From Pseudomonas parakoreensis (lineage in GTDB: Bacteria; Pseudomonadota; Gammaproteobacteria; Pseudomonadales; Pseudomonadaceae), in assembly GCF_021602155.1 (NCBI RefSeq), contig NZ_BQHY01000001.1, positions 1 to 64,000 on the forward strand: a stretch of DNA of 64,000 nucleotides. Direction: 5' to 3'. The notes below the pieces were generated by a model, which did no database searches, had not been told where the DNA came from, and saw nothing but the letters and a program-made list of their open reading frames with translations. The translations under genes and the position numbers were made by a program. Position 1 is the first letter of the stretch. The number at the start of each line of letters is the position of its first letter. Positions 19,158 through 26,834 of this stretch are shown here, one piece after another.

Positions 19158-19246
19158 GTGGGAGCGAGCCTGCTCGCGAAGGCTTCTTGTCAGTCACAGT
19201 TTGAGTTGTCTGACACTCGGCTTTCGCGAGCAGGCTCGCTCCCACA
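19158..19246. repeat. REPIN, family C (inverted pair)
   Basis: Two family-C REPs (GTGGGAGCGAGCCTGCTCGC and its inverse) separated by about 40 bases, between the convergent adenine deaminase and MFS genes. Confidence 0.85.
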
Positions 19247-19247
19247 C

Positions 19248-20627
19248 TTACACCGGTGTCGACTCTGTAAGCTCTTCCAGCGTCTTGCCCCGCGTCTCCA
19301 TCCCGAACAGCCACACCACCCCCGCCGCAATCGCAAAGCACAGCGCCCCCAGCGCAAACACCCCGCCCTGCCCGGTAATCGGGAACACCAATCCGGTCAC
19401 CAGCGGCCCGAGCAGGGAACCGACACGCCCAATCGCTGAGGCAAAGCCCGAGCCCGTGGCGCGCGCCGAAGTCGGGTACAACTCCGGTGTGTAGGTGTAG
19501 AGCACCGCCCACATGCCGAACAGGAAAAACTGCATCAACAATCCGGAGCCGATCAACAGCGCGACATTGCCCCCAAACACCGCACTTTGGCCATAGATGA
19601 ACGCCATCACCCCGCCGCCCAGCAGAGTGACGATGCACACCGGTTTACGCCCCCATCGCTCCACCAGCCACGCCGCCATCAGAAACCCGGGAATCCCGCC
19701 CAGTGAAATCAGCACGGTGTAATACACCGACTGGGTCACGGCGAAACCCGACTGCTGCAACAAGGCACTGAGCCACGACGTCAGTCCGTAAAAACCGAGC
19801 AAGGCGAAAAACCACAGGCTCCAGATCATCGTCGTGCGCTGGCGGTATTGCGGCGACCAGATCTGCTGCAGGGCCGAGAAGAAGTTGCCCGGGGGCGTCA
19901 CTGTCCTTGGCAGGCGCACCGGCTCAGGTAATGTCGCAACGCCAAGAGACGTGCGCACCCGTGCCTCGATGGCGCCGAGGACCTTGTCCGCCGCTGCGTG
20001 ACGTCCGGCCTGCTCCAGCCAGCGCGGTGATTCGGGAATGAAAAAACGGATCGCCAGCACAAACACCGCCGGTACCGCCAATACCAGGAAGATGTCGCGC
20101 CAGCCAATCAACGGCAGCAGGAAGTAAGACAGTACGCCGGCAGCGACAAAACCCAATGGCCAGAAACCGTCCATCAATGCGATGTAGCGCCCGCGCCGTT
20201 GCGCCGGGATCAGCTCCGAGAGCATCGACTGCGCAATGGGAAACTCCATGCCCATGCCGATCCCCAGCAGGATGCGGAACAGCGTCAGGCTCTCGACCGT
20301 TTGCGCGGTCGAACACAGATAACTGGCCACGCCCCACAGCACGATGCTCCACTGAAACACCGGTTTGCGCCCGAAGCGGTCGGCGAGCATGCCCGACAGC
20401 GATGCCCCCAGCACCATCCCGAAAAAACTCGAACTGGCGAGCAGGCCGGCTTGTGCACTGCTCAGGCCAAACTCGCTTTTGATCGAGCCGAGCAGGAACG
20501 TCATCATGGCCAGGTCCATGGAGTCGAAAAAGAACGCCAAGGCGATGATGATGAAAATGCCCCGGTGATAACCGCTGAGCGGCAGCCGTTCCAGGCGTTC
20601 TGCCGCGCTGAAGTTTCGCGTATCCAT
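19248..20627 (-). CDS. MFS transporter, metabolite:H+ symporter type
   Basis: A 459-residue 12-helix major facilitator. It has the loop 2-3 motif GMLADRFGRKPVF and loop 8-9 VERWGRKPV, and PESPRW after helix 6, as in sugar-porter/NiaP-like carriers. The conserved D in FFFDSMDLAMM of helix 1 is typical of aromatic acid or nicotinate carriers. Substrate cannot be assigned. It is transcribed in the same direction as the ArsR-type regulator 129 bases upstream, which may control it. Confidence 0.85.
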   Translation of the reverse strand: MDTRNFSAAERLERLPLSGYHRGIFIIIALAFFFDSMDLAMMTFLLGSIKSEFGLSSAQAGLLASSSFFGMVLGASLSGMLADRFGRKPVFQWSIVLWGVASYLCSTAQTVESLTLFRILLGIGMGMEFPIAQSMLSELIPAQRRGRYIALMDGFWPLGFVAAGVLSYFLLPLIGWRDIFLVLAVPAVFVLAIRFFIPESPRWLEQAGRHAAADKVLGAIEARVRTSLGVATLPEPVRLPRTVTPPGNFFSALQQIWSPQYRQRTTMIWSLWFFALLGFYGLTSWLSALLQQSGFAVTQSVYYTVLISLGGIPGFLMAAWLVERWGRKPVCIVTLLGGGVMAFIYGQSAVFGGNVALLIGSGLLMQFFLFGMWAVLYTYTPELYPTSARATGSGFASAIGRVGSLLGPLVTGLVFPITGQGGVFALGALCFAIAAGVVWLFGMETRGKTLEELTESTPV

Positions 20628-20756
20628 ACCTCATCCCCCATCCACGAAGTGTGCGGACCGAGTGTGCGCGATAACGCCTCAACGCTTTTTCTGGATACGA
20701 CCTGTTCGCAGTCACAGACGACGCAAGCCCCGAAGTATTGACCGGCGAATGCTCTA

Positions 20757-21488
20757 TTACGCCAGTTCCAGCTCGACTTCCTTGGCGAAACAGTGGATTT
20801 CCCGCTGTCCGGCCGGCGTGACTTGCAATGCGCGAGAATCCTTGGGCAGCACCAGCCAGCCGGACTGCATGAACAATTGCAGCAACGCGGCGCCCAGTGA
20901 ACCGCCCAGATGCGGACGGCGTTCGCTCCAGTCCGGACAGGCACACGCCACCTGGGCCTTGCGATGAGCCAGGGCCTGAATGAACACCCCGCGATTTGCC
21001 AGCTGCGTCGAGCCTTTGAGCGTCACCACGACCCGCTGCTCGATCTGTTCGATCCAACCGGCATCGAGCAAACGCTGGTACAGATCGGCGGCCAGCGTGC
21101 CGCCCAAATGATCGTCGCAAAAGCGCGCACGCAGCAGCGAGGACGGCGCGGTTCGTGGATTGTTGATCGGCGTCGAGCGTTTGAATACGTGAGGAACGTC
21201 CCGCGGCGCACTGGCGATCGTGGCACTGGCCAGAGCTTCAATGGCGGCTGCGATTTCCGGAGCCGCCAGGCGGAAGAAGCGCTTGCGTCCACGGACCTCG
21301 ACTTTCAACAGGCCACCCGCGGACAAACGCCCCAGATGCGCACTGGCCGACGACGGCGACAGCCCTGCCAGCAGCGCCAGCTCCTCGGTCTGGCGGGCCG
21401 AGCCATCCATCAACGCCCACATCATCGCGCTGCGCTTGGGGTCGGCCAGCAGCGTGGCGATCTGGCTGATGCAAGGTGCATGTTCCAT
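20757..21488 (-). CDS. ArsR-family winged-helix regulator with C-terminal extension
   Basis: A 243-residue protein with an ArsR-type DNA-binding domain at about 5-85 (LADPKRSAMMWALMDG, then LAGLSPSSASAHLGRL as recognition helix), about twice the length of simple ArsR proteins. The C-terminal half has histidine and cysteine residues (FCDDHLGG, CACPDWSERRPH) that might bind metal, which is an inference. GGGAG 8 bases before the ATG at 21488 decides the start; 47 further upstream codons are open but lack such a site. It may regulate the MFS gene after it. Confidence 0.82.
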   Translation of the reverse strand: MEHAPCISQIATLLADPKRSAMMWALMDGSARQTEELALLAGLSPSSASAHLGRLSAGGLLKVEVRGRKRFFRLAAPEIAAAIEALASATIASAPRDVPHVFKRSTPINNPRTAPSSLLRARFCDDHLGGTLAADLYQRLLDAGWIEQIEQRVVVTLKGSTQLANRGVFIQALAHRKAQVACACPDWSERRPHLGGSLGAALLQLFMQSGWLVLPKDSRALQVTPAGQREIHCFAKEVELELA

Positions 21489-21803
21489 GTATTCACTCCC
21501 TGTTGAATCGTATCGTCTACTGCTCGAAGACATCTTGACCAGTAATGTGTCGTCGGCCAAGACGGGTAAAACGCCATGAGCCGGTGCAAGCCAGGTCAGC
21601 ACTGCCACACCCGTCGATGGTGTGTTCACAGCGTTTGTATGGCGCAGGCACGGTCCTGGAAAAATCGCCTGATTCTGCCCTGGCCGGTTGTCGGTGCAGG
21701 TTTGAGGCGGTCGCTAGTATAAGCGGGATGCACGCTGCTTCCTGCGCCGTGCCTGACACGAATGGTGATAGTTCCTGAGTGAAATTTCGCTAATTGCCTG
21801 CGA
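21489..21803. other. Intergenic region without a supported gene
   Basis: These 315 bases lie between the ends of the LysR gene and the start of the ArsR gene, both minus strand. Several short open frames have no ribosome site or recognisable product. The promoter of the ArsR gene should be here; a TATACT hexamer on the minus strand near 21717-21722 is the only -10-like element I noted, without a good -35. Confidence 0.5.
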
Positions 21804-22733
21804 CTAATGATCAACTTTCGGGAAATGGGGAAATTGACTACTCAATTCGACGCATCGGCTGGCGAGCATTTCCCTTAAAAGGTTTACCGGCTTACTCAAT
21901 TGCGCGCGATGGGCGCACAACAGATTCAGCGGAGCACGCTCGCAGAGAAGCTCCGGCAGCAACACTTTGAGGCGTCCGGCAAGGACATCGGTGCCGACAT
22001 CGAGCCACGATTTATAGGCAATACCCGCCCCCGCCACCGCCCACAACCGTACGACGTCGGCGTCATCACTGAAGCGATCGCCACTGACCGTCAGGCCGAC
22101 TTCGCGCTTGCCGTCATGAAAACTCCAATGGTCATGCACGCGGCTGCCGAGCATGTACAGCAGGCAATTGTGCTGCGCCAATTGTTCGAGCTGACGCGGC
22201 TCGCCGTGGCGCGCCAGGTAGGCCGGCGAGGCGCAGAGCACGCGGCGATTGTCCGGGGCGATGGGCAGGGCCACCAGACTCGAATCTTCCGGTTCGCCGT
22301 AGCGCAGGGCGATGTCCACTGGCTGGCGGAACAGGTCGGCGATACGGTCACCGAGCAACAGCCGCACGGTCAGCTTCGGGTGCTCGCGCTGAAACTCGTC
22401 GAGCCACGGCAACAGCAGGTTACGCCCGAAATCCGAAGGCGCCGATAACTGCAGGATGCCGCTGACCTGATCCTGAGCGCTGGAGAGAAAGCGCCGGCCC
22501 TCGTCCAGCGAACCGAGCGCGGCCCGGGCATATTCGAGAAAGCCTTCGCCCTCGGCGGTCAGGCGCAGGCTGCGGGTCGAACGCGCCAGCAAGCGCACGC
22601 CCAGTTGCTGTTCGATACGCTTGAGCGCGGCGCTGGCCACCGCGGCAGACATGTCCATCACCCGCGCGGCTGCCGACAGACTGCCCAGGTCTGCAGCGCG
22701 AACGAACAACTGTAAATCGTCGAAACGCAGCAT
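21804..22733 (-). CDS. LysR-family transcriptional regulator
   Basis: A 309-residue LysR protein: helix-turn-helix in about 3-62 (LGSLSAAARVMDMSAAVASAALKRIE) and an effector domain of the CrgA/YafC-like group (PBP2_CrgA) from about 90. It is divergent from the monooxygenase-quinone reductase pair at 22852-24191 with a 118-bp AT-rich region between, so those genes are the likely targets. Confidence 0.88.
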   Translation of the reverse strand: MLRFDDLQLFVRAADLGSLSAAARVMDMSAAVASAALKRIEQQLGVRLLARSTRSLRLTAEGEGFLEYARAALGSLDEGRRFLSSAQDQVSGILQLSAPSDFGRNLLLPWLDEFQREHPKLTVRLLLGDRIADLFRQPVDIALRYGEPEDSSLVALPIAPDNRRVLCASPAYLARHGEPRQLEQLAQHNCLLYMLGSRVHDHWSFHDGKREVGLTVSGDRFSDDADVVRLWAVAGAGIAYKSWLDVGTDVLAGRLKVLLPELLCERAPLNLLCAHRAQLSKPVNLLREMLASRCVELSSQFPHFPKVDH

Positions 22734-22851
22734 TCTCAGCCTCGATTATCAAAATAAAATTGAAAGAGACTGCTCTTTTAGCCGGTTTTATCGCGCCGAG
22801 AAATAGCCAATGATTGGCCCAAGCCCATTTATCCCGCGACTGGAGCCAAAC

Positions 22852-23145
22852 ATGTCCCAAGCATTCACCGCCATCGCCACCCTGATCGCTAAACCCGGTC
22901 AGCAGGACACCCTCGAAAACGCTCTGTGCGCACTGGTTGCGCCGAGCCGCGCCGAGGAAGGCTGCGGCCAGTACGACCTGCACCGCGACCTCGCCGACCC
23001 GCTGACTTTCTATGTGATCGAACACTGGGCCAGCGAAGAAATCCTCCAGGCGCACAACGCCAGCGCGCACTTCCAGAATTTCCAGGCCACAGCCGGCCAC
23101 TGTATCGAACACTTCCAATTGAAACGCCTGGGCAGCATCGCCTGA
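22852..23145 (+). CDS. YgiN-like antibiotic biosynthesis monooxygenase-domain protein
   Basis: A 97-residue single ABM domain (dimeric ferredoxin-like fold), including HRDLADPLTFYVIEHWASEE and a terminal HFQ segment. Relatives such as YgiN act on quinols. GGAG 6 bases before 22852 supports this start. It is followed after 32 bases by a quinone-reductase-like gene, so the pair probably handles quinones or related electrophiles under the divergent LysR protein. Confidence 0.85.
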   Translation: MSQAFTAIATLIAKPGQQDTLENALCALVAPSRAEEGCGQYDLHRDLADPLTFYVIEHWASEEILQAHNASAHFQNFQATAGHCIEHFQLKRLGSIA

Positions 23146-23177
23146 GCCCTTCTTCTATTACCGCTACGGAGCAAGTC

Positions 23178-24191
23178 ATGAAAGCCATCGCCTATTACGC
23201 TTCCCTGCCGATCAGCGACGAAAAATCCCTGCAAGACATCGAACTGCCGGAGCCGGTCGCCGGCCCGCGCGACCTGTTGGTGGAAGTCAAAGCCATCTCG
23301 GTCAACCCGGTCGACACCAAGGTGCGGCAGAACGTGGCGCCGGAAAACGGCGCGGCAAAAGTGCTGGGCTGGGACGTCGCCGGCGTGGTCAAAGCCGTCG
23401 GTAGCGAAGTGACGCTGTTCAAGGCCGGTGACAAGGTGTTCTACGCCGGCTCCATCGCCCGTGCCGGTGGCAACAGCGAACTGCACGTGGTGGATGAGCG
23501 GATTGTCGGCCACATGCCCAAGTCCCTGGGTTTCGCCGAAGCCGCTGCCCTGCCGCTGACCGCGATCACCGCGTGGGAATTGCTGTTCGAACGCCTGCAG
23601 ATCCGTGAGGGCAAGACCGATGAAGGTCAAAGCCTGCTGATCGTCGGCGCCGCTGGCGGCGTCGGTTCGATCCTCACCCAACTGGCCCGCCAGTTGACCG
23701 GCCTGAAGGTGATCGGCACCGCGTCCCGTGCACAGACTCGCGACTGGGTGACTGAGCTGGGCGCCGATCTGGTGATCGACCACAGCCAGCCGTTGAGCGA
23801 AGAGCTTAAGCGCGCCGGCATCGACCACGTGACCCACGTCGCCAGCCTGACCCAGACCGATCTGCACCTCGATCAACTGGTCGAGGCCTTGGCGCCGCAA
23901 GGCAAACTGGCACTGATCGACGATCCCAAGTCACTGGATGTGAGCAAGCTCAAGCGCAAGAGCCTGTCGCTGCACTGGGAATTCATGTACACCCGCTCGC
24001 TGTTCGAAACCCCGGACATGATCGAGCAGCACAAACTGCTCAACCGCGTGGCCGAGCTGATTGATGCGGGGACCTTGAAGACTACGGTGGGTGAGCATTT
24101 CGGCACGATCAATGCGGCGAACCTGCGACGCGCGCACGAGTTACTGGAAAGCGGCAAAGCCAAGGGCAAAATTGTTTTAGAAAGTTTCTGA
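23178..24191 (+). CDS. Zinc-independent alcohol dehydrogenase/quinone reductase family protein (MDR)
   Basis: A 337-residue medium-chain dehydrogenase of the ZADH/quinone oxidoreductase type. The GroES-like domain covers 1-125 with NPVDTKVR, and the NADPH-binding GAAGGVGS motif is at about 156-163. Catalytic zinc ligands are absent, as expected for this group. It should reduce a quinone or enone with NADPH. It lies just after the ABM-domain gene and ends at an intrinsic terminator. Confidence 0.88.
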   Translation: MKAIAYYASLPISDEKSLQDIELPEPVAGPRDLLVEVKAISVNPVDTKVRQNVAPENGAAKVLGWDVAGVVKAVGSEVTLFKAGDKVFYAGSIARAGGNSELHVVDERIVGHMPKSLGFAEAAALPLTAITAWELLFERLQIREGKTDEGQSLLIVGAAGGVGSILTQLARQLTGLKVIGTASRAQTRDWVTELGADLVIDHSQPLSEELKRAGIDHVTHVASLTQTDLHLDQLVEALAPQGKLALIDDPKSLDVSKLKRKSLSLHWEFMYTRSLFETPDMIEQHKLLNRVAELIDAGTLKTTVGEHFGTINAANLRRAHELLESGKAKGKIVLESF

Positions 24192-24209
24192 AAACCCGAA
24201 CGTCGTCAT

Positions 24210-24244
24210 CAGCGCCAGTCCTTTAAGGGCCGGCGCTGTTTTTT
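24210..24244 (+). terminator. Intrinsic terminator after the quinone reductase gene
   Basis: CAGCGCC and GGCGCTG arms flank a weaker inner stem and are followed by TTTTTT, 19 bases after the stop codon. Confidence 0.75.
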
Positions 24245-24343
24245 GCCGTCAGTCAGATGCTTGATCGTTGTCACAAATGCGATCGTATTCAGGTCTACAC
24301 TCGAACCCTCTGCGATGCATCTTTTACACAAGGGAGGTCAGCA

Positions 24344-24517
24344 ATGAAGATCCTGATAAAAGAAGTGGCAAAGTCTCAATGGCAGGTTCGTCTGGACCAG
24401 CACGCCGTGACCTTTCGCAGTGAAGCCGAAGCCCTCGCCTTCACCCGTACCCTCGAAGCGCGCCTGCACGCGCCCCATCAGATTCCCCAGCCCGGACAAC
24501 AACGCGCCGTCGGCTGA
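24344..24517 (+). CDS. Small conserved-looking protein of unknown function (57 aa)
   Basis: The 57-codon frame begins at an ATG preceded by a strong AGGGAGG site 6 bases upstream, which is the best evidence that it is translated. The product is basic and probably cytoplasmic, with no signal or membrane segment. Residues 18-42 (HAVTFRSEAEALAFTRTLEARL) look like a beta strand followed by an amphipathic helix. I do not recognise the family. It ends 3 bases before the convergent MFS gene. Confidence 0.65.
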   Translation: MKILIKEVAKSQWQVRLDQHAVTFRSEAEALAFTRTLEARLHAPHQIPQPGQQRAVG

Positions 24518-24520
24518 CGT

Positions 24521-25723
24521 TCAGGCTTCGGCCTGTGCTTGCGCCAGTGTCCGGGCATTCTGCAAACGCCGGGTGTACATCGCAATGCTCACCACCAGCA
24601 GTCCGCACAGGCTGATGACCATGGCCATCGGCATGGCGCTGCCGTCGTGCAGGACCCCCACCAGCGAGGCCGCGCCGGAGGCCACGCTGAATTGCAGGCA
24701 GCCCATCAGCGCCGAGGCACTCCCGGCGCGCGCACCCTGGCCGTTCATCGCACATGCCGCAGCATTGGGCAGGATGCAGCCGAGGCTGGCAATGCACACG
24801 AACAACGGAATCAACAGCGGCCACAATGCTTCGGTGTGCATCGCGCTGACCGCGAGCAGCGAAACGCCGGCCAACAGGTATACCCACACCGCTCGCGCCA
24901 GCAGGAAGGACGGACCGCGCTTGGCCAACAGCCGCGCGTTGACCTGAGCCACCAGAATGAAACCCGCTGCATTGGTACCGAACAGCCAGCCGAAGTGCTC
25001 GGCGGGTACGCCGTACAGTTTGATGAAGACAAATGGTGAGCCGGCGATGTAGGAAAACATTCCGGCGACCGCGATACCGCCAGTCAGTGCGTGGCCGAGA
25101 AACACCCGGTCGCCGAACAACCGGCCGTATTGACGCAACGCACCGGACAGCGGCTGGCGCGGCACGGAGGCCGGCAGGCTTTCCGGCAACCCCAGCGCCA
25201 CAGCGAGGCCGGCCAGTGCACTAAAGCCGGTCAGCACGAGGAAGATCGACTGCCAGCCCGTGGTGTTGACCAGCAGACCGCCGAGCAGTGGTGCAAGGAT
25301 CGGCGCCAAACCCATCACCAGCATCAACTGCGAGAAGACTTTCGCCGAACCGACGGCATCGCATTTGTCGCTGACCACCGCCCGGGAAATCACCATCCCC
25401 GCGCAGCCGCCCAAGGCCTGGACGAAGCGGGCCCCGATCAGCCATTGCAGATTGGGTGCATAGGCGCAGGCCAATGAGGCCAGCGTGAACAGGCCGACAC
25501 CGACCAGCAGCGGCAGGCGCCGACCAAACCGGTCGGCCACCGGGCCATACAACAACTGCCCGATCGACAGACCGGCGAAATACGCTGCCAGTGTCAGTTG
25601 GACGTGCTTTTCATCGGTGCCAAAGGCCAGTGCCATTGACGGGAACGCCGGCAGATAGAAGTCGATCGCCAGAGGACCGAAGGCGCTCAAGGCACCGAGA
25701 ATCAGAATGGTACGGAAGTTCAT
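24521..25723 (-). CDS. Bcr/CflA-family MFS drug efflux transporter
   Basis: A 400-residue 12-helix MFS protein of the DHA1 Bcr/CflA group. The start (FGPLAIDFYLPAFPSMA in helix 1) and the motif-A loop GPVADRFGRRLPLL are diagnostic. Members export bicyclomycin, sulphonamides, chloramphenicol or dipeptides; the true substrate here is unknown. It is transcribed alone on the minus strand. Confidence 0.9.
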   Translation of the reverse strand: MNFRTILILGALSAFGPLAIDFYLPAFPSMALAFGTDEKHVQLTLAAYFAGLSIGQLLYGPVADRFGRRLPLLVGVGLFTLASLACAYAPNLQWLIGARFVQALGGCAGMVISRAVVSDKCDAVGSAKVFSQLMLVMGLAPILAPLLGGLLVNTTGWQSIFLVLTGFSALAGLAVALGLPESLPASVPRQPLSGALRQYGRLFGDRVFLGHALTGGIAVAGMFSYIAGSPFVFIKLYGVPAEHFGWLFGTNAAGFILVAQVNARLLAKRGPSFLLARAVWVYLLAGVSLLAVSAMHTEALWPLLIPLFVCIASLGCILPNAAACAMNGQGARAGSASALMGCLQFSVASGAASLVGVLHDGSAMPMAMVISLCGLLVVSIAMYTRRLQNARTLAQAQAEA

Positions 25724-25854
25724 CAGGCATCCAGGTTGGATTGGAGTCGGCAGCCCGACAGTCTAGCCGCGCAAAGACACCTTGAACATTCCGATAGCTC
25801 GCTAACTATTAAAAAGTCAGACGAACTGCACTGTGGAGTTTGCCTGCAAAGATC

Positions 25855-25929
25855 AAAAGATCGCAGCCTTCGGCAGCTCCTACATTGGAATGCGTTTCCT
25901 GTAGGAGCTGCCGAAGGCTGCGATCTTTT
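25855..25929. repeat. REPIN, family A (inverted pair)
   Basis: A near-perfect inverted pair of family-A REPs lying upstream of the MFS gene and immediately downstream of copZ; the hairpin could terminate copZ transcription. Confidence 0.87.
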
Positions 25930-25938
25930 GGCTTTTGA

Positions 25939-26139
25939 TCATCCGGCGAGTTTTACCGGGTAGCCCTCTTCGCTGATGACCTCAATCACCTGCTCGGGGC
26001 TGAGCGAACTCTCGACGCCGACTTCTTTGGCTGCCAGATCGACCCGCACGCTGGCTGCCGGATCTTTCGCCTGCACGGCGTTGGTGATGGCTTTGACACA
26101 GTGGCCGCAGGACATGCCTTGAACGCTGAACACTTGCAT
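25939..26139 (-). CDS. copZ: Copper chaperone, heavy-metal-associated domain (CopZ)
   Basis: A 66-residue single HMA domain with the Cu(I)-binding motif GMSCGHC (Cys11 and Cys14). It carries Cu(I) in the cytoplasm to CopA or CueR. It is preceded on the minus strand by a CueR-type palindromic promoter. The gene stands 700 bp from copA in the opposite direction. Confidence 0.92.
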   Translation of the reverse strand: MQVFSVQGMSCGHCVKAITNAVQAKDPAASVRVDLAAKEVGVESSLSPEQVIEVISEEGYPVKLAG

Positions 26140-26169
26140 GGAGGGACTCCTTTGAGTGAGGTTGCCGGC

Positions 26170-26200
26170 AGTGTCGAGCTTGCCACCATGGCAAGGTCAA
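26170..26200 (-). promoter_or_regulatory. CueR-type promoter of copZ
   Basis: Minus strand: -35 TTGACC (26195-26200), a 19-base spacer and -10 GACACT (26170-26175). The long spacer contains the dyad ACCTTGCC...GGCAAGCT (26177-26197), the hallmark of MerR-family copper promoters. It differs by a few bases from the copA site. Confidence 0.85.
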
Positions 26201-26287
26201 GTTCTGCGTAAAACTGCCGGGCTGGCAATCGGCGCTGCGCTCAGCCAAGCTGCGTGCATCAATGACTCAAATTCAGGAGATTCAGCC

Positions 26288-26671
26288 ATGCGCTGGTCAG
26301 CTTTCAGCCTGTTTGGCTTGCTCAGCCTCTTTGCCGCCCTGCCTCAGGCCAATGCGACCGGTGAGGACTATGCGGTTCTGATCATCTCGCGCGAGCGCCT
26401 GGAAGTGCCGACTTCCTGTGAGATTGGCGTATATCTCAATGACGAACTGGCGGCGCGCCTGCTTCAGGAGCAGACCACTTCGTTCAATCTGCCGCACGGC
26501 ACGATTTCCATTCGTCTGAAACAATTGCCTGGCCAGATGCCGGGGTGCCAGGCAGGCATGCTCGCGCCGCCCGCGCAGCAGATCTCGCTCAAGGCCGGCG
26601 ATGTGCTCAAGTACCGGATCGCGGCCAACGCCAAAGGCTTGTACCTGCGACCTGCCGCCCTCGAATATTGA
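26288..26671 (+). CDS. Small secreted protein of unknown function, next to copper genes
   Basis: A 127-residue product with a Sec signal peptide (about 1-23, ending QANA) and a mature part with two cysteines (TSCEIGV and PGCQAGM) that could form a disulphide. AGGAG 9 bases before the ATG at 26288 sets the start. No methionine- or histidine-rich copper motif is seen. It lies between copZ and copA, in the same direction as copA, with a REPIN between. I do not recognise the family. A link with copper handling is only positional. Confidence 0.75.
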   Translation: MRWSAFSLFGLLSLFAALPQANATGEDYAVLIISRERLEVPTSCEIGVYLNDELAARLLQEQTTSFNLPHGTISIRLKQLPGQMPGCQAGMLAPPAQQISLKAGDVLKYRIAANAKGLYLRPAALEY

Positions 26672-26678
26672 GTCAACG

Positions 26679-26756
26679 AAAAAGATCGCAGCCTTCGGCA
26701 GCTCCTGCATTGGAATGCAATCCACCTGTAGGATCTGCCGAAGGCTGCGATCTTTT
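26679..26756. repeat. REPIN, family A (inverted pair)
   Basis: An inverted pair of family-A REPs directly after the small secreted-protein gene and 18 bases before the copA promoter. The left arm has CTCCTGC and the right arm AGGATCTGCC, each one base off the consensus. Confidence 0.85.
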
Positions 26757-26773
26757 GCTTTTCAGATTGGCGC

Positions 26774-26804
26774 TTGACCTTGCCCGCATGGCAAGGTTGA
26801 TCCT
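26774..26804 (+). promoter_or_regulatory. CueR-type promoter of copA-cueR
   Basis: -35 TTGACC (26774-26779), a 19-base spacer and -10 GATCCT (26799-26804). The perfect dyad ACCTTGCC...GGCAAGGT (26777-26797) overlaps the spacer. This is the same geometry as E. coli copA, where CueR-Cu(I) twists the long spacer to activate. Confidence 0.88.
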
Positions 26805-26834
26805 TGTAGACATCTTCTACAGGGAGTAAGACCG

